Assembly: GCA_029378245.1 (NCBI GenBank)
Contig: JARKIF010000011.1
Location: 1,860,001 to 1,924,000 of the forward strand
Direction: 5' to 3'
DNA length: 64,000 nt
From: Roridomyces roridus
Taxonomy: Eukaryota > Basidiomycota > Agaricomycetes > Agaricales > Mycenaceae
Of this stretch, positions 1 through 12,249 are shown piece by piece. Each line of letters opens with the position of its first letter. Within the stretch, counting starts at the first letter, position 1. Under the pieces are notes generated by a model. It searched no databases. It was not told the origin of the DNA and was given only the letters and a program-made list of their open reading frames with translations. The position numbers were made by a program, and so were the translations under genes.

Positions 1-1371
1 GAGAGCGGTCGAGTCTGTGAGCGAAGGTTGGTAGTATGCGGGTCCTGGTAGAACTCGCGCCGGTCCCCGTAGAATTCCCGTGAGGCTTGGAGGAGCCGCG
101 CGCCTGCCGCGTTGCGTTGCGTGATGTGATGTGAAAGTTTCGAATTTAGCGTACGAAATATGCAATCTTATCGTATCAAGACCCGTGGATATTGACCATC
201 CTGTAGAGAAAGAGTGTCAGTCCCCGTTGGTCTTTGAACGGCCTGGCGCAGCTCACCGTAACTGTATTTATGTAACAGCGTGCCTGGGAGACACCCGGCA
301 TAGGCATGTAGGTATGTGGGCCGACGACTGATCCCATGGAAGGCGGCGGCATTACAGTAACCGCAAGACATGCGAAGTGGCCGGCCGCGAGTGTCGAGCT
401 GTTGCAGAAAACCGGAGATTTTGGAAAAGATGAGAAATCTTCACAGGGAAGAGTGAGCTTACGAGGATATTAAGCGGCGACAGACAGCCTGCTTGGAGGA
501 CCGACCTCGGAGCATATGACACCCTTGCCTTGGCCTTCACATGTGACAATTGGGCTGCACCCCGCCGCGGGATGCTACTGGATGATCGCAAACACCGTTA
601 CAGGATATACCGGAGAGACTGAAAGGAGACGTAGCAGACGCGGGCATAGAGAGCGAAGGGCAGTCGAGCCCTCGCAGTTCGGAGCCCCAGGAGCAAAGTT
701 ACGCAGATGGGCTTCATGAAACATGCTTCCAATGTGGTTGATGTCCGGATCTCATTGGTGCCTTTGATCGAAAGCAGGATTCCGCCGCTGGTGAGGGTGG
801 GATATCGCAGATGAGGGGAAGAGTGAAAAGAGGAATTGCAGCACTCGTTGATGCGCTGATCTGAAGGGAATCCTAGGTCGTTCGGTCACGTGTGCAGCGG
901 GGGAATTCCATGTCCCCGTCCTGCTTTGGTCACCTCCTGCGTTTTTTCGCTTTCAGCTACGCTACGTGGAGTCATCGTTAACAACCAACAAAGCTGTAGG
1001 GCCGGCAAGCGGCATGGCCTGCTACCTTTGGGTGGGGCCAATAAACGCCAAAGTGTCACAGATTTGAACACGAGACCTTTTTTTCTTTTTCTTCGAATTC
1101 TCGAGCTCAAGTTCTCTGGAGATAACTTGATGGTGTACAAGTATTCATCCCCGCAGTAAACTAGAATCGGAAAGTGCAGAATGAAGAAAAGCAGCACAAG
1201 GCACATGCCAATACACCGTGGATCCACCACGACGTCGATCGCTCGTCCGTGCGCCGCTTCGCGCCGCACTCCCTCGCTCTTGGCCTCCAAGAATGAGTCG
1301 TCCAATGCAGCTTACAGGATCATTTGTGGTCGCTCGTCCGCGCGCCGCTACGCGCCACGCTCCCTCGCTCC
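1..1371. other. No gene supported
   Basis: Only short overlapping open frames on both strands, with no recognisable motif, no chain of frame-consistent splice sites and no conserved domain. The stretch is CpG-rich and runs up to the target duplication of the TIR element starting at 1380. Confidence 0.5.
1240..1370 (+). repeat. 40-bp direct repeat pair
   Basis: A 40-base GC-rich block at 1240-1279 recurs at 1331-1370 with about four mismatches. The two copies lie 51 bases apart and directly upstream of the insertion site of the element at 1380. Its origin is unknown; it may be a remnant of an older repeat. Confidence 0.7.
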
Positions 1372-1379
1372 TCTGAGGC

Positions 1380-1797
1380 CACCTAATGGGCCCAACAACC
1401 CTTGCCAATAGGCAAGGCACCATACATCTGTGGTGCCTTGCTAGTTAGCAGTGAAACTGTTAAAATGGCTATGGCTGAAGAAATAACCGAAGAAATGCTG
1501 AAGAAATCCTGGACACCAAGTCCACTTGACTTGGTGGTGACCAAGTACCTCGGTGGCCGGCGGTGGCCGGCCGAGGTACACCGGCTTCTCGGCCACTCAT
1601 CAAAGGTCATCAATAATTGATGGGATCAAAAAGGCGCGATTTACATGGCAAGTCAAAGTCATCAAAGTTGGCAACTAAATAATGGTGCCGGACAATCACA
1701 TCAATTATTGATGCCATCAGAAAAACCGGAGTTGTAGAGGGAGTGAAGGGCTACCAGAGTTGTCAATGAACTTGTACCTGGACATCCCTCCATCACT
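1380..1797 (+). repeat. Left long terminal inverted repeat
   Basis: Left arm of the element, matching the reverse complement of 4041-4447 with scattered substitutions and small indels. The match ends a little after the block that reads about CAACTTGTACCT. The hairpin lies at about 1410-1440. Confidence 0.8.
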
Positions 1798-4040
1798 CCC
1801 AAAACCCAGAACAGTGATCAATCAGTGGGTGATGTTAGATAAAGGCTGTTCTGTGAGGCATTCTGCTACCCATGACTATACCCAATCATCCCTCTGATGT
1901 GCTTGCTCTAGTCTATTGGTTACATGTCCTGTTTCCCATCTTACCATTTTGCCCAAGGTCTCAAGATCAATCCCCTAAGGCCCCCCTTTTTTTTGTGGCT
2001 TCCAAATCTGTATACAAGCTGCTTTCAATTACTTTTGAACATCTTACTACCATATTAATGAGTTCCAGTTGGTACTACTACCCATTTACACCCAGCATCC
2101 GTGTCTTTCCACTGTGTTTGTGCCAGCTTGGCCACTACTCCCAAGTCCCAGAAAGGAAATTTTCCGGTTTTTCAGTCATCCTTTGTCCACCAAGTCAGAT
2201 TCTGGGTCATTTGAAGCCCTTGTATCTGCCTTGATATGGTAGGCATAGTATAGGATGCTATTGGTTGCAGAGGGAAGCTTGAGCCTGCCTATAATAGCCA
2301 CACAAGCTGATTTCTTTTGAAACCACAATATCATGTCAAGCCAGGTGTCCCAATTGCACCTCAGAACTTCATATGAGTAGGGGAGTATATACAAACACCA
2401 TTGATACACTATGTCTTCCCTGGGAGGTATACTAAGGGCATTTCAGAAGCCATGATCTCCAAGCTGATGGTGGTGTATGAGGCCACTCTCAGATGACAGC
2501 CATTGATCTCTTTGTCCACAAGGTACATTGGCACCATATTAACACCTTTGAGTAGGTCACCACTCTTACCTGCCAGACCAAGGCAATGTTTAAATCCAAC
2601 ATCCCCAATTCCATGTTGGTGGTGTTTCCCATTGTCTCTGGGCAAGGTAATCATAGGTCCAGGGTAGAACAGCATCCTACAGTTCAAATATCAGTTTTAA
2701 CCCAGAATACTCACCATGAATGCATCAGAAAGGTGAGATATGTACTTGATCAAATTTGGATCATTCCCATGATACTGGCTCTCAGCTTGAGTTTCAGCTT
2801 CTGGGTATATGAAAAATGGATTCTCCTTGCAAATCTGGCTCAGAATATGTGCTCATTTTTGCAGATTGACCCAGATTTGCATATGGAATGGTTGAACCCG
2901 AGAGCAACCTGAGTAGCATTTATGAGCAGTGGTGTGTTCATGATGGAAGTGTTCAAATCTTCATAACTCAACAACCAAAGAGTCAACCCATGAAAAGCTA
3001 TATATATTCTGAATGCTGTGACCTAGGAGAGTTCATTTGAGCCCTCCATCAGCCTATTTGACCACCCCCTTGAGCCATAATTCACTGATCACTCTCAAGT
3101 TGATCTCCCTGGTTCAAAGAGTCTACAGCACTCAAAGTGTGATCTCTCATGGTATTATGGGTCCTCTGGGATACATCAGCAAGATAATACAAGCTGGCAT
3201 CCCAGGGACACTCCCAGCCTGAGGGATAGCACTGTATCACTGCCAGAGTCAAACTGAGTTATTTCAACATCCATGCATCACACTGACCTGAGTACTGCGA
3301 CCTGAGTACTGCACTAAGTCATGATTATGGAGTCTCAAACAAAATTTAGATCCTCTTTTTAGATTATCCTGTCAAGGGGAAAGGGCCTCTAACTCCAAAT
3401 TGATCTCCAATCAAACCTGCTGTCTCTCACACATATTGTAGCATAGACTTCAGGTACAAGGGCCTCAGAGGGTCAGGGACAACCAATGAGTAAGTTAGAA
3501 TGTCCTCCAGCAAGACTGGAGAGCAAGGAGTCATGGAATAACAAGGACTTCCTCTGCACAACAAAGACTGATGTATCAGTTTGCCATTGCTTCCCTATGG
3601 GCATTTGAGGCTGTCAAATCACATTATTACACCTATAGAGTCCCTTCTGAAATTTACTGCTGTACAGAGTTGCATGCAGTGGGTGCATTGGGCAAAACTT
3701 CCTTTTTGGGCCACTTGGAGTAGTAGTCCCAATTAGGACTCAACATCAAAAGAGTCTGATTAGCCACACATGTAGGTCCACATGAGCAAGTGGGAATCTT
3801 TCTTTGCTAAAATAGATCAATGTAAGGATTGGGGACAGATGTTCACACTGGCAGAGAAAAAAGAATGGAGGGAGGGGAGTTGAACTGCAGACCACAGCAA
3901 AATCAGAATGAAGGGAAAGAAACACACATACAACTAGAGAAGGCAGACATTGATGGACCTGCCTTGGGGCTCCCCTGGACCCAGACTCGTCCTTACCAGT
4001 TACCACTGAGAGAGGACATGATTGTCTTGCCTTTTTGAAA

Positions 4041-4447
4041 TGATGGGGACATCTGGAGGTACAAGTTGACTGACAGCTCTTATAGCCCAGGGGTTTCTCC
4101 ACAACTTCGGTTGTTGTTGATGCCATCAATAATTGATGGAATCACCCGGCAGTGTGATTCAGTTGCCAACTAGCGTGACCTGGTCATGCCATGTAAAATG
4201 CGCTTTTTTGATCCCATCAATTCTTGATCGCCTTGGATGAGCGGCCGAGAAGCCGTTGGACCTCGGCCAGCTACCAAGGGACTTGTCCACCACCAAGTCA
4301 AGTGGACTTGGTGTCCAGTATTTCTTCAGCATTTCTCTGGCCTTTTCTTCGGCCATAGCCCTTTTAACGTTTTCCCTGCTAATTAGCAAGGCACCACATA
4401 TGTATGGTGCCTTGCCTATTAGCAGGGGTTGTTGGGCCCATTAGGTG
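4041..4447 (-). repeat. Right long terminal inverted repeat
   Basis: Right arm of the element, inverted relative to 1380-1797. It ends exactly at the second TCTGAGGC duplication. Confidence 0.8.
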
Positions 4448-4455
4448 TCTGAGGC

Positions 4456-4935
4456 TCTGCCCCTTGCAAAACAAATTGTCGTATTGTACGGTTCATTTCT
4501 GAATCCTAATTTTCATGTCCCAGAAAATCACACACCCGTCGTGCTGTATTATGCAGCCAGTGAGTATGCGCGTGTCGCAGTTGGTTGGTACTCGAGCCAG
4601 CCTTCGAAGGCGGAGACGAGACAAGAACAATTCAAAAGGGGTTACTCTGACAGCCTTGGGATTTTTCTCGGCAAAGAACCCGACATCTGTGCATGGCATT
4701 TGCGCAAATGTTGAAAAGTATTTCGGGTAGGATTGCACCCGGAAGTCGAGGTCATCAATATTGCGTTCTTGGCGCGGCAATCATCGGCTTCAGCACGCAT
4801 TTGGCTGGAGCCATCAGTGCTGACGCAAAAACCAGCGACAAAAACGTGATGGCCTGCAAAAACCAAAATTTAGGGCGCCCTACAAATAGAAACCTGTACC
4901 TAAAGGTAGCAGGAATAATATTACATAGCTACACT
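4456..4935. other. No gene supported
   Basis: Unique-looking sequence between two mobile elements. Short open frames exist on both strands, but none shows a recognisable motif. Confidence 0.4.
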
Positions 4936-5294
4936 TAGGGTTCACCACGGGTTTGACGACCCGGTCCGGGTCGCGGGTACGGGTCGCCCGGGTACGGGCT
5001 CGGGTCGCTGTTGAACAACCCGTGACCCGTACGGGTCAGATTCAAGCCATCAATTCGCGTCGGGACGCGCTGCAGAGGTCATTTAGGGCCGTCTTGAGGG
5101 CGCAGAACCTTGCTCACATCTTCGAAGGGTGCTATAGAGTGCATTCCAGGCATACGCGCCCCAAAATCCTCCCATAAACCCGTCAAATTCCGGGTCGGGT
5201 CACGACCCGTACGCGCTCGCGCGGGTCGGGTTCATCGCGGGTACGGGTTCGGGTCGTCGTTCGAGTACCCGCGGGTGACCCGTGGTGAACACTA
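4936..5294. mobile_element. 359-bp miniature TIR element
   Basis: The ends are TAGGGTTCACCACGGGT and, inverted, TAGTGTTCACCACGGGT. The subterminal DNA is full of CGGGTACGGGT-type words in both orientations. TAG-starting tips with GC-rich subterminal repeats are typical of hAT-derived miniature elements. The flanks carry near-matching words (agctacact, agcctacact) but not a clean 8-bp duplication at the expected offset, so the duplication has decayed or the boundary is off by a few bases. Confidence 0.65.
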
Positions 5295-5714
5295 GTAGCC
5301 TACACTAACACACCCCCGCCGTTGTCCTACGGTTGTCGGCAATTGTCTGAAAGTGTTTTCCTCTGGACTGGCAGTGGAGCGCATTGCATAATTACACTTT
5401 GATTCAGTGCAAGCGCTCAGATACCACGGGTGCTGGTTAGGTTGTCCCTAAGTACTACAATAATTGTAACAATAGCATTGAACCGAACCGAGGTAAAAAT
5501 CTGGGTTCACTGTTCAGAGCCCGTTCGAGTCGGGCGCAGTGCATGTGCCTCGTTCGTTTGCAGTTCATGTTTACCTCCTCTTTGGTACGGGACAGGACAA
5601 AGATACTATCATCTGTCTCGGCCAGCCTAATGTGGCAGTAATGGCAAGTTAAGGCTCAATCTGAGCTCACCCCACCTGGTCCCGAGGAATGCCTGTTTCT
5701 TTGTTCCACACTCC
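5295..5714. other. Intergenic, downstream of the DUF6533-type gene
   Basis: No convincing coding frame. It lies immediately 3' of the minus-strand membrane-protein gene that ends at 5715 and probably includes its 3' untranslated region. Confidence 0.4.
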
Positions 5715-7345
5715 TCACCACTCTCGAGTAGCGAAACTCAACCGCGTGTCTACCTCACTCTCCCTCGTCGTCTGCACATAATCATGAGTCCCTCTATCCA
5801 AATCCGGGTCCTCGTATACAGCTTGTCGGCGGATCAAGAGTAGCACGCGCGTGCATAGGACAGAGTGTAGTACTCGCTGGGGGCTTTTGTGGAGTGAGGA
5901 TGAGAAGAATGAGAAGTAGCAAGCACAGTGAACGTACGAACCTGGCGAGCCAGTTCGAAAATCGCGACTGCGCCAAGACACCGTGAGTGGGCTTGAGAGG
6001 AAACGAATGGAGTGGGCGCGTACGGGAGCCAGTGCAGGGACGAGGATGTTGGCGAGTGAGATGGCTGAGGAGATGAATGGGTTTAAATTGGATCAGCGCC
6101 TCGTAGGCGGGAAGCTCACCGAAGATGTACACGTAGAAGAGGATTCCTATGCGCACCATCAGAACGAGAGAAGCCATTAATAAAAGAGAAAGACAGACCT
6201 TCCCGGTACAGCTGAACAAGCCAGGGTAATCGAGCAAAACGCACTATCATGGTGTCAAGCCAGTGTGATGCAGAAGTTATTGCCTCACGATCTCGATACG
6301 CCTTGATAGCCGTCAGGATGACGATGACTACGACACTTAGATTGGGTCCCGACAGACATGAACAACCAGAAACTCACCAGTCTCGGAGACCAACAACATC
6401 AGGTACCCGAAAATTATAACCGAGCCCGCTTTTGCTAGGGTACACCCCACGCCGTCGGTTTGGACATCTGAATCTTGGGTCGTTAATCTTCTTCAAGGGT
6501 AGAATTGGAGGACAGATGTGGACACACAATGAAGAGACCTCAACTCGAGATACGTCGTGACAAATGCAACGACGAGTGTCATCTATTCTGGCCGGTGAAT
6601 CTAATATGACTGGGTGGAATGCCTACGCACCAAGAACATGGTACATAATACGATGAGAACGGATCGTTTGCGCTCCCATAGCGCGTATGTCCGGAGAATC
6701 AATATCCCTGCGCACTTGTCAAGGAGAATGACCGAGGAGAATGTATGAGTCGCACCTTCGGATATACACAAGCCGAACGCGCTCATCCCTGGAGATATCG
6801 TCGATCTCGATGCATTTCGGACGAGAAGAGAGACGTACATCCAACCAGCTCATTGCGCCGCAGGCAATCCTATGAGCAAATTGGAATATGAGCTGGTTAC
6901 ATAGATTAGCGGTCGTACCTCGGGAGTTATTCGCATGAATTTAGCTTCTTTCGAGTTAATTTCCAAGACTCGGATGAAGACTGAAGCTGCATACCAAAGA
7001 ATGCCACCGGGATATCGATGAAGGGCAGATATCGATTCAACGCGAAGATCACTGTGCCGAGGGAGAAGGGTCTAGACCACACATACGCTAGCTATGCCGG
7101 GGACGATATAAGCAACTGATAAGGGACGAAGAATACTCACTTCTTGATCGAAGGTACATATCCAATCGTATGCCTTGTAGGAATGAGATAAGCTGGCTCG
7201 GAAGACTCGCCAGTGCGACACACCAGAATAACCACGCAGGCACACAGGGTACCAGGGACGAGTCGGTCGTCTGAGTTCTGTACACGCGCAGTCGACTCGT
7301 TGTATGGGGCGTAGGAGGGGAACGACGTACAGCGGACTCTGACAT
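5715..7345 (-). CDS. DUF6533-type seven-helix membrane protein
   Basis: Predicted integral membrane protein of the basidiomycete family that Pfam calls DUF6533; its function is unknown. The start at 7345 is chosen because ATG-TCA-GAG-TCC-GCT is followed by a perfect GTACGT donor, and the next exons join in phase to give ILAYDWICTFDQE, then LAYVWSRPFSLGTVIF and ALNRYLPFIDIP. Further exons, all joined by 47-60 base GT-AG introns, give ILRTYALWERKRS (the family hallmark), LELRSLHYVQ, then GCTLAKAGSVIIF, LYREGILFYVYIF and ISLANILVPALAP. The C-terminus is a hydrophilic tail ending TRLSFATREW. I count about eleven exons. One join near 5980-5850 is ambiguous (a 65- or about 105-base intron), and the candidate 33-base intron near 6220 was read as exon. 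I saw no frameshift or stop. Confidence 0.87.
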
Positions 7346-8414
7346 GCGGGTGGTGGCAGGGAGAAGGGAGGGAGGGAGGGAGTGGCAGCAGAAGTCGCCG
7401 CAGTCGGACCCTTGCTAAGTATATGAAGCTGTAGGCGCAACGTGGGATCCGGTGGGAGTCTTGGTCGTCAAGTCACGCGACAAGGGCGGAGAAGGTTTGT
7501 AAATAGATAGAAGCTCTGTTATAGAGGGTGGGCTGAGGGCTTGTATCATTGAATCCTGGGTCTCGAACTCACAAAAAGAGGATCGCCAAGCCGGCAAGCG
7601 AGTTGAGCCACAGGATTACTGAATCTGTGAGGAATCAGCGGATATGCGGGTTCTTGGGCACATAGAACGGCGGCCACTGGCTGTCAGAACAATCCAGACG
7701 CGGCGTATGATTGAGTAGCCAGGCCACTGAGAGATTACGCACGATGGGCTCGCGGCAGCAGAGCAATTTGTCCGGAACGGAACGTCGGTGGCGAACGAGG
7801 ACTTGTTGAGGACTGGAGGTGAGTGTGGACCCAATTGTCGCACAGATGCCAGGAGTAAATCTCGGAGTACTCTAAGATAGATTCGAGTCCAGTACGGCCG
7901 AGTCCCGAGCGGCAGAATGCAGCCTGCAGGCAAGGCATGATGGATGTCAGAAGCAGGCCGTTGTCTTGTCGCATCATGTGGCCAGCTGCACGTGTCTTCA
8001 ATTTCGGCATTCCTTTGTTTCGGCAGGGGCTTTGTCAAATGATCGATGCCTCTTGCTTCTTACCACAACAGCGGCACTGGACGTTTCTGCGAGTGTCATT
8101 GCCTACTGCGGATCCCATGCCCCTGGTTAACCGCCAATCGGACCCTCAGAAGATTTGTCCCCGTGCGCGACTCCGAACATACTTAGAATCAAAAAATCGC
8201 TCTGGAGTCTGGAGTCTGGATGCCATCTTCCCTTTCGTCTCAGCCCGAGGGGTCCCTTGCTACTCCCTCGATCTTGATGCGAAAGCGGCAGTGGCATATG
8301 AAATCTGACAGTCGTGGGGAGGGGAGTCAGGGACACAGCCCCTGACGCTGTTTCGCTTCCGTCGCGCAGCAAGTCATCGTCATCCTCTCTCCACCATCTC
8401 GTCGCTCACGTACG
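7346..8414. other. Intergenic, with one uncertain coding fragment
   Basis: This lies between the divergent DUF6533-type and F-box-like genes and must contain both promoters. A minus-strand frame ending at 7635 reads WLLNHTPRLDCSDSQWPPFY then VPKNPHIR and stop. Another minus frame at about 7735-8010 reads EYSEIYSWHLCDNW. Both look more protein-like than background, but I could not join them into a gene or assign a family. Confidence 0.35.
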
Positions 8415-9944
8415 ATGACCCTCCTCACTTTATCCCCTGAACTCTTGGAGGAAATCGGCAACAAGGTGAGACATTCGGCCCTCTCCATCGCATCGTCTGA
8501 CAAGTCGCTGGGCCCAGCTGGGGCATCCCGACCACGCCCGTCTTCGCGCAGTATGCAAAGACCTGGAGGGAGCTACTCAGCGCCTGTTCTTCTCCACCCT
8601 GATCTTCAAGACAGGAGAGCATCTCTTTTCACGGCACGACTTGCTCTCCGCTTTGGTGAGCGCGACGACTGGGTGGAACACCTATACACGCAAAGTGGTC
8701 TTCAAACCTGGACCCTATGTCCGTCCGGAGACGTATACAGATCAGGAAAGGGAGGTGTTGAGGGGAGATAATGAGAGACTCTTCTCCCTCGCACTCGAAA
8801 CACTGTCGGTGGGGAGTAATATCCAGGCTGTCGAGTATGTGGTCTCACTCGTCGTCGAAATTGACCTGACTGGACCCATAGATGGCAGCCCGCCCAGATT
8901 GAGATCCAGCTGCAACACGAGGCCATCCAACAGTTCATCTCTCGCATACCCGCCCTGTTGGAATTCGATCTGGACATTTCAAGCATCGACGTCAACGCGT
9001 TCAGCCTTCCCGACATCGGACGCGAGCTCCGGAGAGTGGGAATCAAATCCCGCCGCTGGCGCTCGCACTTGCACTGGGGACTCAATCAAGATGTTACGCC
9101 CCCGGTCTACAAGCATATCTCTGAAGTCATTGGCATGCAAAAGGGACTCGTTCGCCTCGAGTTGGAAGGCTACGCCGGCGAATGGACGCATGTCTGGACA
9201 AGCCTGCGGAAGGTGGGGCTCCCCTTACGCGAGATTGCGACGAACGCCCTCACGACCGAGTTCTTCGAATATCTGCTCTCGTACAACGGTCTCCAAAAGC
9301 TCGACACCAAGCACCACGATGCAGGAAACCGGGCGGACAACGACCGGCTTGCGGACACGTTCTACGGATCTGTCTTGTTGCACCACGCAGATTCGCTCGT
9401 CGAGCTCTCCTGTCCTCCAGCCTATGAAAGTCAGTTCAGCTTCGGCGAGCATAATGTCCATGTGTTGCCGCAGCTTTCCAGATTGGAGAGTTTGGCGATG
9501 AGCGTCAACGCAGGCCGATCCAAGTTTGTCGATAGGTCGAAGAGAGCTGATTCGGAGCGTGTGCTTTACATCGGTAATCCCGTCGAGATCGAACAGGCGG
9601 ATGTTGATCCTCCGGTCGTACGTCGTTCTGTCAACTTCGGGTGTGAAGCTCAAATCGATTTACAGAACTTGTTGCTTGAGACGGCGGCTAGTCTCCCAGC
9701 GCTCCGCAATCTCACCATCTCTGCCGCTGATACGAACAGCAACCGCGGTGTGCGGTGTGGCAATGGGATCATACACCATACGAGCGCGGTAACTCCGGCA
9801 ATTTTACACACTTTGAAGGAGTTCCGCTCGAAGGTGGAAAATCCTGTTGCGGTGCGTGTGGGGTATGCGATTCATGAGTTGCGGTTGGTGGAGGAGGGAG
9901 GGGCGTGGCAATATGAGCAGACGGCGAAGGTGCCGTGGTGTTGA
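8415..9944 (+). CDS. F-box-like / leucine-rich-type protein, tandem copy 1
   Basis: A four-exon model, all in phase: 8415-8465, 8518-8834, 8882-9617 and 9666-9944, giving 460 residues. The N-terminus (LTLSPELLEEIGNK-LGHPDHARLRAVCKDL) has the LP-x-EL-x-EI pattern and the following helix of basidiomycete F-box-like proteins, which act as substrate adaptors of SCF ubiquitin ligases. The rest is an irregular helix-strand array with repeated L-x-x-L-x-L words, like degenerate leucine-rich repeats. The downstream paralogue has the same intron positions, which confirms the splice sites, including two introns of frame-neutral or stop-free sequence. The substrate is unknown, and the F-box assignment rests on the short N-terminal pattern. 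Confidence 0.82.
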
Positions 9945-10414
9945 ATCTGAGGCTTCTTGGACTTGTTTTCCGTGTATAATAGTGTGTTTACCGGTGTCTG
10001 TACGTTCCATGCAGATGTTATCTTAGCTATTACCTGGCACCTATTCGACAGACATTCAGACGATTCAGTACCATCTCCAATGAATCAGCACAACGGGCTG
10101 AATGTCACTGAATGATGGGATGGGCGCTTCCTTCAGTATGAGTCAGTGTGAGTTTCGGACTCGCTACAGCTTCTTGAAGGGTACCTTTTGAGTTCAACCC
10201 AGTGGGTGCATCCTCCCGTCAACCTGAGAATAAGTACCATAGAAGCCGACGGCGCGCCTCAGCCCTGGGCTGTTTGTCTTCCTCCAATCATGATCGGCGA
10301 TCATAGACATCACTCAATTTGTTTGACGTGCCTGGGAAGCTACACCGCACTTGCTCCGCACCGCCATGGTGCTCTGATATCTTCACTCCCACTCTTCCGC
10401 CTCCCTTCTCAGCC
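9945..10414. other. Spacer between the tandem F-box-like paralogues
   Basis: Holds the 3' end of copy 1 and the promoter of copy 2. No gene is seen here. Confidence 0.5.
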
Positions 10415-11947
10415 ATGTTTCTCACTCTACCTACCGACCTGTTAGAGGAAATCGGCAAAGAGGTGAGACATTCAAAGTTCGCAGCGACCTCCTCACTCCT
10501 ATCACCGCCCAGCTCGACCACACAGATCAAGGACACCTGCGTGCAGTATGTAAAGAGCTCGAGGACGCTACCCAACGGATCTTCTTCTCCCAGCTGGTCA
10601 TCAAGACGGGTAAACATCTCCTTCGAAATGATCACCCGCACTTGGAGCTACTCAAGGCTTTGGCTGCTGGCCAGACTGGGTGGAACGTCCACGCGCGCAA
10701 GATCCACTTCATACCTGGGCCGTACGTCGCCCCGGAGCGGAAGAAGAGACTGGCTTTTCTCCGCTTTGGGAGTGAGAAGAAGCGGGAATCGGGGCAGAGG
10801 GAGGTGGAGACACTCCTCAAGTCCGCGCTGGCGACGATGACGCACGTCCGGGCTATTTTGTGCGTCAATACACGTCTCATCCGCATTCAATATGATTTCA
10901 ACACATCTTTCAGCTGGAAACCCAACTCCCGAGACGTCGTTTCCCTGCGAGAGGTGATCGCCGATTTCATTGGTCGGCTCCCCGTTCTGGATGAATTCGG
11001 TCTTGACTTCACGTGCATGAACCTCGACTGTGACGCGTTCACTCCCCCCTCTGTTCACGGGGTACGCAGGTTCGAACTCACGGCGTTTCAATGGCGGGAG
11101 ATGAGTTCCACTCGGCATCCTATCACCGACCTCATTCAAAGTCAAGGCCATTTGACGTCCCTGCACCTCTACGGCCGTGAAGCATGGACCGAGATCTGGG
11201 TGGCACTACGCGAGGCTCGAATCGCACTGACCGAAATCACAACGAACGTCATCTCGACCGATCTATTCAAATACCTCCTCTCATATACCGGAGTGCGGAA
11301 ACTTGACTTGGGATTCCAGGACGCGGGCTCGCAGGCGGAGAATGATTGCCTCGCCGGCGAGTTGTATGATTCCGCGTTACTCCATCATGCGGACTCGCTC
11401 GTCGAACTCCGGTGTGCCGCCCGATACGAAGGTCGGTTGAGCTTCGGGGAGCATAACGTCCATGTCGTGGCGCAGCTCCGCCGGCTTAACTTTCTGACAG
11501 TGAGCGTTAATGCTGGGGATGGGGTTGCATTGCCATCACCAGAGGATGACGTCGTCGAAGAGCCAGACAACTTGGTCGACACGACAGTTGTACGTGTACT
11601 GCTCCTTTAATACTCCCATGAACTAAATTCTTCGTTAGAACCTCCTCCTCGAGACCGCGGCGACTTCGCTCCCGGCGCTCCACCGTCTGACAATATGTGC
11701 AGCAGATCCAGAAGCGAATCGGGATGTCATCTGCTGCTGCTGTGGGGGTGGTGGTCTCTCACGTTGGAAAGCCGTGAATAGGCTCATCAGACGCGCTGTG
11801 CATGGGTTCCGGGGTAGCGTTGCGAATCCTTTTGAGGTGCAGGTTGGAGGCGAGGTGTATGGGCTCCGCTTGTTGGAGGGGCGGTGTGTGAAGGAGGAAG
11901 GGGGGACTTACGAATCTTATCTGAAGACTAAGGTCACTTACGACTAG
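10415..11947 (+). CDS. F-box-like / leucine-rich-type protein, tandem copy 2
   Basis: A paralogue of the upstream gene, with exons 10415-10462, 10513-10859, 10914-11589 and 11639-11947, giving 459 residues. It starts LTLPTDLLEEIGKE-LDHTDQGHLRAVCKEL. Blocks shared with copy 1 include a TGWN word, TTEFFEYLLSY versus STDLFKYLLSY, LLHHADSLVEL, SFGEHNVHV and NLLLETAA. The 54-base intron 2 reads through as open frame; I call it an intron because copy 1 has an intron at the same place and the flanking W-x-P words align. A Cys/Gly run (CCCCGGGG) near the C-terminus is unique to this copy. Tandem duplication with retained gene structure is clear; function is inferred only from the F-box-like start. 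Confidence 0.82.
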
Positions 11948-12249
11948 CACTGAGATTTCTCTACTGATTGTACTTCCTGATTTTGATACTTCCCCAACGA
12001 CTTGGATACGACTGCGCCTGATCTGCTGTTCAGTGTCTTTTCAATGGAGCCGCGCCGGATGGCGACCTATTGCAGTAAACATTTGGCTCCGCGCCATAGA
12101 ACAACAAAAATTGGGTTCATAAATATTCACAGGAGACTGGAGAGGCGAGATTGAAAGCATGAGCATTCATCGCAGTGTGAGGTATTGAACGCACATAGTG
12201 ATGTCGCTCGCAGCAGTCGAATTACCCACTCCACGCGTGAAGAACGAGG

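Larger units (their letters stand above)
1380..4447. mobile_element. 3.1-kb non-autonomous TIR element with 8-bp TSD (hAT-like)
   Basis: The ends are inverted repeats beginning CACCTAATGGGCCCAACAAC, and the similarity runs about 400 bases inward on both sides. The element is flanked by a perfect 8-bp duplication, TCTGAGGC, at 1372-1379 and 4448-4455, which is the size made by hAT transposases. Near each tip lies a hairpin whose arms read GCAAGGCACCA and TGGTGCCTTGC. The interior is AT-richer and strikingly poor in CpG, with no transposase motif and no long open frame, so this is a non-autonomous or fully decayed copy. A module at 1748-1770 recurs in the outer element at 28728-28749, which suggests a related family. 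Confidence 0.88.
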
